Source: UBA5399 sp964464145 (GTDB taxonomy: Bacteria; Bacillota; Clostridia; Christensenellales; Christensenellaceae). From it: DNA of 61,218 bases. Shown piece after piece: positions 34,897 to 44,256 of the stretch. Positions within the stretch are counted from its first letter, which is position 1. The number at the start of each line of letters is the position of its first letter. The notes under the pieces were generated by a model. It made no database searches. It had not been told where the DNA came from and was given only the letters and a program-made list of their open reading frames with translations. The stretch is from the NCBI GenBank assembly GCA_964464145.1, contig CAYXFB010000006.1, positions 1 to 61,218 of the forward strand. The letters are read 5' to 3'. The position numbers and the translations under genes were made by a program.

Positions 34897-36261
34897 TTAT
34901 CTGTCCTCAAGCGGCACATAATCTATATGCTTGGCAACGCTCTTGTATGCCGGGCGTATTATCTTTCCGGCCGATATGAGCTCCTCTATGCGGTGCGCGC
35001 TCCAGCCCACTATACGCGCTATCGCGAATATGGGGGTATAAAGCTCCTCCGGCAGATCCAGCATGCTGTATACAAAGCCGCTGTAAAAATCCACATTGGC
35101 GGAAACGCCCTTGTATATGCGGCGCTCCTTGGCTATTACCTCGGGCGCGAGCCTCTCAACCAGCGAGTAGAGCTTGAATTCGTCCTCCCTGCCCTTCTCT
35201 GCCGACAGTTTTTCCACGAAGCCCTTGAATATGTTGGCGCGCGGATCGGATATGGAATATACCGCGTGACCCATACCGTATATGAGACCCGTCTTGTCAA
35301 AGGCCTCCTTACGTAGCAGCTTCACAAGGTAGTCAGCCACGGCCGTCTCATCCGTCCAGTCGCTTAGGTTCTTTTTCATATCGGCAAACATCTGCGTCAC
35401 CTTTATGTTCGCGCCGCCGTGCTTGGGCCCCTTGAGCGAACCCAGCGAAGCAGCTATAGTGGCGTATGTATCCGTTCCTGATGAGGATACAACGTGCGTC
35501 GTGAAGGTGGAGTTGTTACCGCCGCCGTGCTCCATGTGCAGCACCAGCGCAATATCCAGCGTGCGCGCTTCAAAATCCGTATACTTGGTATCAGGACGCA
35601 GCATATACAGTATGTTTTCCGCCGCCGAAAGCTCGGGCTGGGGCGAATGTATAACGAGGCTCTGTCCCTCTATATAGTGGCGGTACGCCTGATAGCCATA
35701 CACTGAAAGCATGGGGAACAGCGATATGAGCTGCAAACACTGCCGCAACACGTTGGGAATGGATGTATCGTTCGGGTTTGGGTCGTATGAATACAGCGTA
35801 AGCACGCTCCTTGACAGCGTGTTCATCATATCGGAGCTGGGCGCTTTCATTATAATATCGCGCACAAAGCTGGTGGGCAGTGTGCAGAAATTTGAAAGCA
35901 GCGTTTTAAATTCGGCCAGCTGGGCCTTGTTCGGCATATCCCCAAACAGCAGCAGATACGTTACCTCCTCGTAGCCGAAGCGCTTTTCCTTTATAAACCC
36001 GGCAACTATCTCCTCTATGTCCACGCCTCTGTAATACAGCTTGCCCTCGCAGGGTATCATCTCCTGATCCTTAACGATGTAGGAGAGCACCTCCGCTATT
36101 TCGGTAAGACCAACCAGCACACCGCGTCCGTTTATGTCCCTCAGCCCGCGCTTTACCTCAAATTTCGTAAAAAGCTCCTGTGGGATGGTGTCGTTTTTCA
36201 CGCACAGATCGCTCAAACTGGATATGTACGGAGTTATCTCAGCAAATTTTTTATATGGCAC
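34897..36261 (-). CDS. gltA: Citrate synthase
   Basis: The enzyme condenses acetyl-CoA and oxaloacetate to citrate. The sequence contains the catalytic region LHMEHGGGNNSTFTTHVV (a His in this stretch), GPKHGGANIKV, IYGMGHAVYSISDPRA with the second His, and ANVDFYSGFVY. The length and spacing fit the clostridial type, with its extra N-terminal segment. I choose the GTG at 36261, eight bases after a GGAAG site. A GTG nine bases earlier is also possible. The gene is monocistronic. With icd it supports an oxidative half-cycle to 2-oxoglutarate. Confidence 0.94.
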   Translation of the reverse strand: MPYKKFAEITPYISSLSDLCVKNDTIPQELFTKFEVKRGLRDINGRGVLVGLTEIAEVLSYIVKDQEMIPCEGKLYYRGVDIEEIVAGFIKEKRFGYEEVTYLLLFGDMPNKAQLAEFKTLLSNFCTLPTSFVRDIIMKAPSSDMMNTLSRSVLTLYSYDPNPNDTSIPNVLRQCLQLISLFPMLSVYGYQAYRHYIEGQSLVIHSPQPELSAAENILYMLRPDTKYTDFEARTLDIALVLHMEHGGGNNSTFTTHVVSSSGTDTYATIAASLGSLKGPKHGGANIKVTQMFADMKKNLSDWTDETAVADYLVKLLRKEAFDKTGLIYGMGHAVYSISDPRANIFKGFVEKLSAEKGREDEFKLYSLVERLAPEVIAKERRIYKGVSANVDFYSGFVYSMLDLPEELYTPIFAIARIVGWSAHRIEELISAGKIIRPAYKSVAKHIDYVPLEDR

Positions 36262-36412
36262 CGCTATCACTTCCTTCCTTAGATTCACAAAAAACAAACC
36301 CGCGCGTCTGTATGCCTATTCACCCATAAAACTTTAGATATAGAAAATGGGCGCTGAATATTGGCGACCCAACACAGCATACCCGCGCATTTACAAATAA
36401 TTAACTTTGAAT

Positions 36413-36441
36413 ATTGTACCGTAATAATGCACTGTTGTCAA
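36413..36441 (-). promoter_or_regulatory. Promoter of citrate synthase
   Basis: The minus strand shows TTGACA, a 17-base spacer and TACAAT. The resulting untranslated leader is long, about 145 bases. I see no strong structure in it. Confidence 0.8.
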
Positions 36442-36538
36442 TTTGTGCGCCACCAGACAATTTAGGTTGTTTCAGTCTGGCTTTTATTGGTGTATAATAT
36501 ACACATAACAAAAATTAACAGAGTGGGGGGATTCTATT

Positions 36539-37180
36539 ATGGAAAACAACACTATCATAACTATAGGCCGCCAGTTTGGAAGCGGCGGGCGCGAGGTGGG
36601 CAAAAAGCTGGCCGAAAGCCTGAACATACCCTTTTACGATCGCGACCTCATAGCTCTCGCGGCGGAAAAAAGCGGCTACAATCCCGAAATACTGGAAGAA
36701 GCGGACGAGAAGGCCAGCAACATATTTTTGCAATCCTTCACGGCCACCTCCTTTGCCTCGGGCAGCAGGGTGTCACTGCCCACCGAAATTTCGCTGAACG
36801 ACAAGCTTTTCTTCGCTCAGGCGGACATAATAAAGAGCCTTGCCGATAAGGGCTCCTGCGTGCTGGTGGGACGCTGCGCGGATTATATACTGCGCGAGCG
36901 CAAGGAGTGCGTGAACATATTTATACACGCCGATATAAACGTGCGTATAGAGCGCGTGGCGCGGCTGTATAACCTTACGCCCGCCGCCGCCAAAAACATA
37001 ATACACAAGACGGACAAAAAACGCGCGGGCTACTATAACTACTATTCCAACAAGGAATGGAGCGACGTAAAGAGCTACGATCTTTCGGTGAACAGCGTGG
37101 CGCTGGGCATAGACGGCACCGTGGAAATATTGCGTGATTTCGCCGAAAAAAAAGACCGGGAGATCTCCCCCGGCATTTAA
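36539..37180 (+). CDS. Cytidylate-kinase-like P-loop protein
   Basis: This 213-residue protein fits the Cytidylate_kin2 family. It has the N-terminal P-loop ITIGRQFGSGGREVGKKLA, followed by FYDRDLI, and a later GSCVLVGRCADYIL with the NIFIHAD strand. Members are common in clostridia and may phosphorylate nucleosides or other small molecules, but they are distinct from the housekeeping Cmk. A TATAAT lies ~45 bases ahead of the start, with no clear -35. A GTGGGGGG stretch serves as ribosome binding site. It is convergent with the mutase gene. Confidence 0.82.
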   Translation: MENNTIITIGRQFGSGGREVGKKLAESLNIPFYDRDLIALAAEKSGYNPEILEEADEKASNIFLQSFTATSFASGSRVSLPTEISLNDKLFFAQADIIKSLADKGSCVLVGRCADYILRERKECVNIFIHADINVRIERVARLYNLTPAAAKNIIHKTDKKRAGYYNYYSNKEWSDVKSYDLSVNSVALGIDGTVEILRDFAEKKDREISPGI

Positions 37181-37212
37181 AGCTTTCGTTTTGAATCTTC
37201 GGGGCGCTGCGG

Positions 37213-38349
37213 CTACAGCGCGCGCAGCTCCCTTGCGCTCAGCACTATGCCGGAGCGCTCGCAATCCTTTTCGGTGTAGCGGCCCTGCATGCTGTTGTTG
37301 TGCTCCGGGTTGTAATACATGAAGGGCACCGGCTCTCCGCCGTGCGCTCCCGTATCCGAAAACGTAAAATGATCGGACGCTATCTTTATGGTGGCGTCCT
37401 TTGGTATCGCCTCCAAAAAGCCGGGCAGGAACACACTGTCGAAAGCCTCTATGGCCTTGGCCTTACGGAGCGGCTGTAGCTCGTGGCTCAAATCGTCCGT
37501 TTCTTGCAGGTGTACGTATATATCTTCATAGCGCTCCACCGCAGCTATGGCCTTTTCCAGCTTTTCCGCAAGAAAATCCTCATAGCTTCTCCCCTCGCGC
37601 TCCGTGCCCACATTGGGTATGCCGGATATCTTTGTTATGCCGTCCATCAAAAGCGTTTCGGAAAGCGCCACGCGGCCGGCCGTATCGCCCTTTATTTCGG
37701 GCATCACCGAAGCGCCCCAAAACCATACGCCGTTGGCCTTGCAGCCCGAAGCGGAAAGAAAATCGTACGCTTTCTCCATCAGCCCGAAGAAGGGCGCCTG
37801 CACGCCCTCGCGCTGTATGAACCGCGCAATGGGCTGGCCTATTATATCGTGCGCCGCCATAAAGTCTATGGGGTAGAGCCGCGCGCCGCCCTTTACAATA
37901 AGTATATTGCGGAAGGAGCCGCAATAATTTAGCTGATATCCCTCGGGGAATATTTCGGCCAGCTTCTCGGCATACGGCCGCGCCTCATCCGTGGGTATAT
38001 CGTAGGCGCTGTAGCTCTCTATCCTGCTTCCCTCAAAGCTATCGCCCGCGAATTTCACCATGTTCACGCGAATATACATGTCATTTTCGTCTATGGGCAT
38101 ATCAAGACCCGCCGCCTCTATCACCGCCCTGCCACGGTAGGTCGCCGGGTCAAAGCCCAGCAGGCTCAGGTTTGCCACCGCGCTGCCTATCTCCAGCCCC
38201 GCGGGTATGGTGTTCACCGTGCCGCTCAACGATTTTTTATATAATCTATCCAAATTGGGCGTGTTCGCGTATTCCAGCGGCGTTTTGCCACCCAGCTTTT
38301 CGTTTGGCCTGTCCGCCACACCGTCCAACACTATCACTATTCTCTTCAT
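37213..38349 (-). CDS. ApgM-type cofactor-independent phosphoglycerate mutase homologue
   Basis: The ~378-residue protein belongs to the alkaline-phosphatase superfamily branch of archaeal-type phosphoglycerate mutases. The N-terminal metal-binding motif is IVIVLDGVADRP, the C-terminal one is IASDHFTFSDTGAHGGEPVP, and YVHLQETDDLSHE lies between. The proposed nucleophile region reads GSAVANLSLLGFDP, where archaeal proteins usually have an acidic residue after the Ser. It interconverts 2- and 3-phosphoglycerate or acts on a related phosphate ester; some relatives are annotated as homoserine kinases. The ATG at 38349 is preferred because it starts the conserved domain. Confidence 0.82.
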   Translation of the reverse strand: MKRIVIVLDGVADRPNEKLGGKTPLEYANTPNLDRLYKKSLSGTVNTIPAGLEIGSAVANLSLLGFDPATYRGRAVIEAAGLDMPIDENDMYIRVNMVKFAGDSFEGSRIESYSAYDIPTDEARPYAEKLAEIFPEGYQLNYCGSFRNILIVKGGARLYPIDFMAAHDIIGQPIARFIQREGVQAPFFGLMEKAYDFLSASGCKANGVWFWGASVMPEIKGDTAGRVALSETLLMDGITKISGIPNVGTEREGRSYEDFLAEKLEKAIAAVERYEDIYVHLQETDDLSHELQPLRKAKAIEAFDSVFLPGFLEAIPKDATIKIASDHFTFSDTGAHGGEPVPFMYYNPEHNNSMQGRYTEKDCERSGIVLSARELRAL

Positions 38350-38559
38350 AATATACGTGTCCCCTTCTTGCAACATTTCTCAACAGTTATATTATATCCC
38401 ATTCAAAAAAAAACTCAACCACCCGCAAACGGCTCCGTGTGCGCAAAAACAACATACGCGTCCAAATCATTCAATAATTTCGCTAAACTTCCGCTTTATT
38501 TTGCCGATAAGCTAAACAAGCCGTAATACTTGGCCAATCTAAGACGCGGAGGTATATCC

Positions 38560-38904
38560 ATGAAAGCATCGGAAACGATCGATTATATATATTTTGATCT
38601 TATATTGCACAACAGCAGGGTATCCGCCGCCGAAGCGGATGCCATAGAGGAATCCGAAAAGTTCGCCGAGGTAATGCGTAAGCTGGCGGCCCTGCAGGAA
38701 TCCCCGCGCGAAAGGGCGGCGCGGCTCGATCGCGAGGCGGAGCTGGCGGCGGAGCGCAGGCGCAAAACCAGCCGCATAAACGAACTGCGCGGGCTTATAG
38801 CGCAATTGCGCACAAAGCTGGTCTCCTCAAATTACAGCACAAAGGTGCAGGCGCAGATATCCGATGCGCAGAGGCAGCTATACTGGCTGCTCATGGGCTT
38901 TTAA
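38560..38904 (+). CDS. Unknown small coiled-coil protein
   Basis: I do not recognise this 114-residue protein. It is highly charged and helical, with a basic/acidic coiled coil across residues ~35-95 (RLDREAELAAERRRK and INELRGLIAQLRTKL), and it ends in a short hydrophobic WLLMGF. A good GGAGG site supports the ATG at 38560. It has its own terminator and precedes another helical protein of unknown function on the same strand. Confidence 0.6.
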   Translation: MKASETIDYIYFDLILHNSRVSAAEADAIEESEKFAEVMRKLAALQESPRERAARLDREAELAAERRRKTSRINELRGLIAQLRTKLVSSNYSTKVQAQISDAQRQLYWLLMGF

Positions 38905-38927
38905 AAAAAAGTATTATCCAACGCTTT

Positions 38928-38961
38928 CATCTTTGATGGTGCAAGCGTTTTTTTTTATTCG
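38928..38961 (+). terminator. Probable terminator of the coiled-coil gene
   Basis: The arms AACGCTT / AAGCGTT enclose a loop of ~17 bases that can itself pair (CATC/GATG), followed by nine T on the plus strand. Confidence 0.65.
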
Positions 38962-39054
38962 ATTCATGCCGAATCTGGCATCTTTTTGCCGAAAAAGACC
39001 AAGTATGTGATATAATCAAACAAACTAAGGCAATACTGCGCAAAGGTGATATTC

Positions 39055-39570
39055 ATGTTACAGGAAAAACTGCTGGAGCTTCTGGACGGATTGGAGGAGC
39101 TCCAGGAAGAAAAGACGGAGACCGCAAGAGCTGCAGCCGAAGCGGCGGACTCAGTAGACCGCGAGCTATCCGCCGTGATCGATCTGGATCGTTCCTGCCG
39201 CGCTTCGCTGGAAACAATAGACGCAATAGTTTCCCGTGTTGATATTCCTCGCTCCACCGCGCTGCTTTTTATAAAAATGGCCTCCAACGTGCTGGCCTAT
39301 GTGGACGATCTTTCCTCGCCCGCCGCTTACGAGGCCTATTCCACGCTGGACGGCCTCATTCATTCGGGCAGAAAATTTTCGCTGGGCGAAATGTTTGTGC
39401 TCATTTCCGCCGTTATAATATTGGTTTCGGTTTCAATTGACCGTATGGACGAAGAAAAACGCGGCCGCGTCATACGCGCGCTGGATCTGCTGCTGGGCGT
39501 GAAGCTGAAGCAGCTCAAACTGCTCAACACACTGGTGGTGGGCGAAGATTCTTCCTCCTGGCTCTCATGA
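39055..39570 (+). CDS. Unknown helical protein with one hydrophobic segment
   Basis: This 171-residue protein is not recognised. It starts with an acidic amphipathic helix (LLELLDGLEELQEEKTE). A hydrophobic stretch near residues 110-125 (MFVLISAVIILVSVSI) follows, then a basic helical C-terminus (ALDLLLGVKLKQLKLL). The ATG at 39055 is chosen because AAAGGTG lies eight bases before it; the GTG within that site is not the start. It may be a peripheral membrane protein. It is convergent with the aldolase gene and shares its terminator region. Confidence 0.6.
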   Translation: MLQEKLLELLDGLEELQEEKTETARAAAEAADSVDRELSAVIDLDRSCRASLETIDAIVSRVDIPRSTALLFIKMASNVLAYVDDLSSPAAYEAYSTLDGLIHSGRKFSLGEMFVLISAVIILVSVSIDRMDEEKRGRVIRALDLLLGVKLKQLKLLNTLVVGEDSSSWLS

Positions 39571-39574
39571 AAAA

Positions 39575-39603
39575 ACAGCCGCTGCAAGCAAGGCGGCTGC
39601 TTT
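39575..39603 (-). terminator. Terminator between the aldolase and the helical protein gene
   Basis: The stem CAGCCGC / GCGGCTG with a 10-base loop is followed by six T on the minus strand, so it mainly serves the aldolase gene. It may also slow plus-strand transcription. Confidence 0.75.
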
Positions 39604-39631
39604 GTTCAAATTTCGCACATATATTGTCTCT

Positions 39632-40537
39632 TTATTCGCCAAATAGCAGCGTGCGGTTGTTTGTTATGTCCAAAAACTGGCTTATAACCTCGCGCGTACG
39701 CTCATAGCAGCTGTCGCGGGCTTCCTCTATGTCGCTGTTTTTGGCAAAGGCCTGCTCGTAGGCCTGCCTTATTTCCGTACCTACATTTATTTTAACAATA
39801 CCGCTTTTTATGGCCTCCACTATATATTCCTTGCGAATGCCCGAGCCGCCGTGCAGCACAAGAGGCAGGCCGGTGGCCGCCTCAATGTTTTTTATGTGCT
39901 CTATATCCAGCCGCGCTTCCGGCTTTTTCTTATCCTTTAGGCCATCCGCTATAGCGCCGTGTATGCTGCCCGCCGCAATGGAAAGCCAGTCGCAACCGCT
40001 TTCGCGCGCGAAAACGCGAGCCTCCTCCACATCCGTAAAGCCGCGCTTGGATGCGAAAAGCTCCTCATAGGGAGGCGCTTCGCCCTTTTCGTGACCAATC
40101 ACCGCACCCAGCTCCGCCTCTATGGGCATGCCGTGCGCGTGTACCAGCTCCGCGGCCTCCTTAGTAGCGTCTATATTGCCCCGCAGATCGAGGCGGGAAG
40201 CGTCTATCATAACGGATTTATAGCCCGCTTCTATGGCCCGCCGGAATATGGGCATATAGTCCACGCGCTTCATATCCTCGTCTATCACGGGCACATGGTC
40301 AAGATGCAGCAGCGTATGATCCGAATCGGCGTATTTGGCGTATTCCTCCGCCACCGCTTCCAGGCTGCCAGCCTTGAATTTTTCCCATTCCAGCCTGGCA
40401 ACGTGTATCATGGCGATAGTATTCTCGTCCACAATGGCCTGAGCCACCGCCTTCAGCATGGGCAGATAGGGAATGTTGAAAGCGGGTATAACCGTTTTTT
40501 TCTCTCGCGCGCGGGACATAGCGTCTTTAGTATCCAT
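39632..40537 (-). CDS. Class II fructose-bisphosphate aldolase family protein
   Basis: The 301-residue enzyme shows the class II zinc site: LLHLDH with the catalytic Asp and first His, EAELGAVIGHE, SIAAGSIHGAI with the second His and LVLHGGSGI with the third. The NVGTEIRQAY phosphate-binding stretch is also present. Such enzymes split fructose-1,6-bisphosphate or tagatose-1,6-bisphosphate. The fba and gatY/kbaY types are hard to separate by eye, so no symbol is given. An AAGGAG site precedes the ATG. A TATAAT at about 40641-40646 on the minus strand is a probable -10, but no good -35 is visible. Confidence 0.88.
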   Translation of the reverse strand: MDTKDAMSRAREKKTVIPAFNIPYLPMLKAVAQAIVDENTIAMIHVARLEWEKFKAGSLEAVAEEYAKYADSDHTLLHLDHVPVIDEDMKRVDYMPIFRRAIEAGYKSVMIDASRLDLRGNIDATKEAAELVHAHGMPIEAELGAVIGHEKGEAPPYEELFASKRGFTDVEEARVFARESGCDWLSIAAGSIHGAIADGLKDKKKPEARLDIEHIKNIEAATGLPLVLHGGSGIRKEYIVEAIKSGIVKINVGTEIRQAYEQAFAKNSDIEEARDSCYERTREVISQFLDITNNRTLLFGE

Positions 40538-40673
40538 AGCTTTCTCCTTAAATTTATTTATAAATAGATCGAATACACAAAATATGTTTTGCGCAAGGAT
40601 GGACGTTGTTGAATGCTAACGTTTGCTCTCGCGCATATTGTCATTATACACCTGTTTGTTCTCGTTTGTACAA

Positions 40674-40701
40674 CAAAAAAATCGCGGCGCAAAACCGCGA
40701 T
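40674..40701 (-). terminator. Intrinsic terminator of the GGDEF-EAL gene
   Basis: The perfect stem ATCGCGG / CCGCGAT is followed by seven T on the minus strand, 20 bases past the stop. Confidence 0.88.
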
Positions 40702-40719
40702 ATACTTTTTGAGCTCGGA

Positions 40720-42759
40720 CTATTTCAACATATGCTCAAATGATTTATAATTCACCGGGCTGCCGAAAACATATCCCTGCGCCACGTCACAGCCCGCGTC
40801 ACGCACCGCTTCGGCCTGCGCCTGCTCCTCTATGCCCGTGCACAGCACCTTCATATCTAGGCTCTTCGCCAGCCGCACGATATGGGTGAGCATGGCGCGT
40901 TCCTTTTCCGAAAGATTTTTGTGGTCGAAGGTCATAAGATCAAATTTCAGCGTATCTATGGGCAGCGTTTGCAAAAAGCCCAGCGCGCCCAGCTCGTTCA
41001 CCGAAAACATGACGCCCATTTTGCGCAGTCTGCCAAACGATTCGGCAATACGCTCCCTTCCGCCCGTGAACATTTCGTCCTGCAATTCCAGCTCCACTGT
41101 GTAGGGCGGTATTTCGTATTTTTTCAGCAGCTCAATAAACTCATCCACGAAGGCATCCTGGCTCATGTTTTGCGGCGATATATTTATGGAGACCGGCTTC
41201 ACCGCCACGCCACCATCCAGCCATTCGCGTATGATGGCGAAAACCTTGTCGCACATATACTTGTCCATATGCTGTATAAAACCATTTTTTTCGAACAGAG
41301 GAATAAATTCCATGGGCATTATGCTGCCCGCATTGCTCTGCCAGCGGATCAGTGCCTCGCAGCCCACTATGTTCTCCGGCTTCTTTATATCCACCCGCGG
41401 CTGCATATACACGGCAAACTCGCCGTTTTCAAGCGCGGCACACATGCGCTTTTCCATGTCGGCCTCGCGCTCCACCCTGCCCCGCATGTCCTCATCGTAT
41501 ATAGCGTAGCGCTCTCCCGGCGCCACGTTTCTGCGCGCCAGATTGGCGCATTCCACAATGTCGTCCACATCGGTCGCCGCGCCTTCCATGGTGAAAACGC
41601 CGCCCTTAACGGTAAGCTGCACATCGGGAAAATATTCGGCGTTCCACGCACTCAGCTTTTCGTAAAAATCGTCCACTCTTGCCCGCAGCCGCTCCACATC
41701 GTCATACACCAGATACACCAGAAAAACATCCGAAAAATATCTGCACAGCAGCTCCTCACCGTTCAGCACACTAAGCAGCAGCGCGGCAAATCTCCGCAAT
41801 ATTTCGTTTCCCGCCTTGAGGCCCCGGCTGTCATTTATATCGCCAAATTTTTCGAAATCCAAAAACACGACGGCGCGCTTTGAAGCAGCGGAGGATTCCG
41901 CCACAACGCGCTTGAACATCTTGTAGCCGGGCAGGCCGGTAAGCGCATCGGCCTCCTGCATACGCTTTTTATACTCGGTTATATCCGCGCCCGTAATGAG
42001 CATCGCATATTTATCTTCGCCCGTGTTTATGCGCCTGGCGTTCACCATATACCAGCCGCCAAGCACCTTGTTGAACTTTTCCACCCTGCCCTTTTGGCTG
42101 AGCACCGGGCAGTCTTCGCAGGGCGACTGCCTATCCATAAACGCCTCATAGCACACGTCGCCTATCTGCGCGTCCGGCTTCAGCGCCAGTGTACGGCGGG
42201 CTATGTATATTATTTTGAATGTATCCTCTTCTATTACGTAGCTGAAATGCCCATCTTCAAATTCCGCCTGTTTTTCTATGTTGAAGGCGTAATCCAAATT
42301 TTGCAGCCTGCGCATATGTGAAAGGTAGGCTCCGTAAGCGAGTGCCGCCGCCGAAACCGCCGCGCGCTCATGCGCCGTCCACTCCCGCGCGTCGGCAGAC
42401 TCCACAAAAACGCTGCCCGCGGGCTGCCCGCCGCTCAAAAAAAGGCACTGCACAAAACGATCTCCTGCCGCGCAAAGCTCGCCCGCGCGTTCAAAAACAT
42501 CCGCACAGTCTTGCCACCAAGTTAGAGCCAGGCTTTCATCTTGCGTATAGCCCGCGCGCCGCCACACCGCACAGCTTTTCGCGCCCGCGCCGCTCTTTTC
42601 TATTATAGTAACGCCATCCGCGCCTGTAAGCTCCCCCAGGCTTTCCAGCATCCCCCGCAGCACCTGCTCAGCATCCATGCCCTTCCCGAACAACTCGAAC
42701 AGCCTGTCCGGCAGAAGTGCGGGAAAATCATCCAGCCGTAAATCCTTAAATCCGTCCAT
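40720..42759 (-). CDS. GGDEF-EAL protein with degenerate active sites
   Basis: The 679-residue protein is cytoplasmic. It has a GAF-like N-terminus (~1-155), a PAS-like segment (~160-265), a GGDEF-fold domain (~270-420) and a C-terminal EAL domain (~435-679). The cyclase motif is lost: where GGDEF should be, the sequence reads RYFSDVFLVYL. The EAL domain keeps EALIRW and SINISPQN, but the DDFGTG metal loop is replaced by VNELGALG and the following conserved Glu is altered (ELQDEMF). It is therefore probably a cyclic-di-GMP receptor or scaffold rather than an enzyme. It is monocistronic, close to a zinc-ribbon membrane protein gene. Confidence 0.88.
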   Translation of the reverse strand: MDGFKDLRLDDFPALLPDRLFELFGKGMDAEQVLRGMLESLGELTGADGVTIIEKSGAGAKSCAVWRRAGYTQDESLALTWWQDCADVFERAGELCAAGDRFVQCLFLSGGQPAGSVFVESADAREWTAHERAAVSAAALAYGAYLSHMRRLQNLDYAFNIEKQAEFEDGHFSYVIEEDTFKIIYIARRTLALKPDAQIGDVCYEAFMDRQSPCEDCPVLSQKGRVEKFNKVLGGWYMVNARRINTGEDKYAMLITGADITEYKKRMQEADALTGLPGYKMFKRVVAESSAASKRAVVFLDFEKFGDINDSRGLKAGNEILRRFAALLLSVLNGEELLCRYFSDVFLVYLVYDDVERLRARVDDFYEKLSAWNAEYFPDVQLTVKGGVFTMEGAATDVDDIVECANLARRNVAPGERYAIYDEDMRGRVEREADMEKRMCAALENGEFAVYMQPRVDIKKPENIVGCEALIRWQSNAGSIMPMEFIPLFEKNGFIQHMDKYMCDKVFAIIREWLDGGVAVKPVSINISPQNMSQDAFVDEFIELLKKYEIPPYTVELELQDEMFTGGRERIAESFGRLRKMGVMFSVNELGALGFLQTLPIDTLKFDLMTFDHKNLSEKERAMLTHIVRLAKSLDMKVLCTGIEEQAQAEAVRDAGCDVAQGYVFGSPVNYKSFEHMLK

Positions 42760-42996
42760 ATCCCCTACGCGCCGCTAAATACCGTGCAACGCACCTCCCC
42801 ACTTTATGGCGGCTCCGAAGGCCGCGTAACATCACCGCAGCAAAACACAATGCGGTAAACATATTCTTTGGATTTATACATGAAACATAACTACGCAAAA
42901 CGATTCAGCTTTAAAAAAATCCGCAAAAATATTATTATATATTTATTAATATACAAATTTTCGTATCTTAAACATGAATTTGTGTATTTTTATATT

Positions 42997-43389
42997 TTAG
43001 CTCATCTTTGTGAACGTCGTCTTGCATTTGGGGCAGGTAACGTTCACTTTGCCCTTGCCGCGCGGCACCCTCAATTTTTGTTTGCAGTTGGGGCATGAAT
43101 AATATTTGTATATTCTTCCATCTTTTATGCGTTGTGGGATTCCCTTGAAGAAGTTTTTTATGCCGTACCAGAATTTGAGAAACTTATAATTCTCCTGCTG
43201 GCGCCTCGCTATATTCTTAGAGAACATACGGTAAAAAGCGTATACTATTGGAATGAAGCCCACAAAGCTGAAATAGGGGATGGGTATAAACATGCTGACT
43301 ATGGAAATAGCTATAGCGATTATTATGAGCGCCATGTTCAGTTGGTCGCTGCCGTATCTCCCGTACATCTTGTTCCTAAGCCAGTTCAT
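42997..43389 (-). CDS. Small membrane protein with C-terminal zinc ribbon
   Basis: This ~130-residue protein has two adjacent membrane helices (~20-55) and a basic amphipathic segment (~65-90). It ends in a four-cysteine zinc ribbon, SCPNCKQKLRVP followed by CPKCKTTF, like zinc-ribbon domains that bind RNA or protein. The ATG at 43389 lies six bases after GGAGG. Homologous architecture occurs in clostridia, but I know of no function. The 237 bases between it and the next gene downstream are AT-rich and show no clear feature. Confidence 0.7.
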   Translation of the reverse strand: MNWLRNKMYGRYGSDQLNMALIIIAIAISIVSMFIPIPYFSFVGFIPIVYAFYRMFSKNIARRQQENYKFLKFWYGIKNFFKGIPQRIKDGRIYKYYSCPNCKQKLRVPRGKGKVNVTCPKCKTTFTKMS

Positions 43390-43529
43390 CTTCATCCTCC
43401 AAAAAATACTGCGGCCATCCGCGATAATAATAAATTTTATAATACCACAATACGCCGCCGCCGTACATTTTATTCACATAATATTTTTATATTCGGGCTA
43501 AAGTCTTATTTTTCACGGTTTTTTATTTG

Positions 43530-43557
43530 TTTACTTCTTTTGTATCGTTCTTATAAT
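43530..43557 (+). promoter_or_regulatory. Promoter of the osmoprotectant-type ABC operon
   Basis: The plus strand shows TTTACT, a 16-base spacer and TATAAT, ~38 bases before the GTG start of the permease gene. Confidence 0.65.
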
Positions 43558-43595
43558 ATAATAGAGGTAATTACTTGACCTCAAGGGAGATTAGC

Positions 43596-44255
43596 GTGAT
43601 ATCTGATATTTTTACATTATTTGCAGAGCGGCCCGCCTTCTTTGCAGAGCTCACATTGCAGCATCTGTCGATATCCGGTATATCCATCCTTTTGGCCGCC
43701 GCCCTCGGCATGGCTTTAGGCATATTCATAAGCGAACGCAAAAGCGCCTCGGGCGTGGTGATAGGCGTCACAAACGTTATATACACCATACCCTCCATAG
43801 CGCTGCTGGGCTTTCTTATACCCTTTTCCGGCATAGGCAACACCACGGCCATAATAGCGCTCACGGTATACGGGCTGCTTCCCATGGTGCGCGGCACATA
43901 CACCGGCATAACGAATATAGACGGCAGCATAACGGAGGCGGCGCGCGGCATGGGCAGCACACCGCTGCAAACGCTGTATCGCATAAAGCTGCCCATAGCT
44001 GCGCCCGTTATAATAGCCTCGCTGAGAAATATGGTGGTGATGACTATCGCCCTCACCGGCATAGCCTCCTTCATAGGCGCGGGCGGGCTGGGCGTGGCAA
44101 TATACCGCGGCATAACCACAAACAACCCGGCCATGATAATAGCCGGGAGCATACTGATAGCCGCAATGGCGCTGCTGCTAGATTTTGCCATAGGCCGGGT
44201 GGAAAAAAGCATACTCAAAAAGCGTAAGCAGACCCCCAAAAAGATTGGAGCATGA
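43596..44255 (+). CDS. Osmoprotectant-type ABC transporter permease
   Basis: The ~219-residue permease has five or six membrane helices and the binding-protein-dependent transport motif (EAARGMGSTPLQTLYRIKLPIA). It also has IPSIALLGFLIPFSGIG, typical of the OpuCB/ProW group. The GTG at 43596 follows AAGGGAG at proper distance. It should import glycine betaine, choline, carnitine or a similar compound with the two genes downstream. Only one permease gene is present, so it probably forms a homodimer. Confidence 0.88.
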   Translation: MISDIFTLFAERPAFFAELTLQHLSISGISILLAAALGMALGIFISERKSASGVVIGVTNVIYTIPSIALLGFLIPFSGIGNTTAIIALTVYGLLPMVRGTYTGITNIDGSITEAARGMGSTPLQTLYRIKLPIAAPVIIASLRNMVVMTIALTGIASFIGAGGLGVAIYRGITTNNPAMIIAGSILIAAMALLLDFAIGRVEKSILKKRKQTPKKIGA

Positions 44256-44256
44256 C

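Noticed and set aside
36642..36850. Housekeeping cytidylate kinase
   Set aside because: The P-loop and overall pattern fit the separate cytidylate-kinase-like family and not Cmk.
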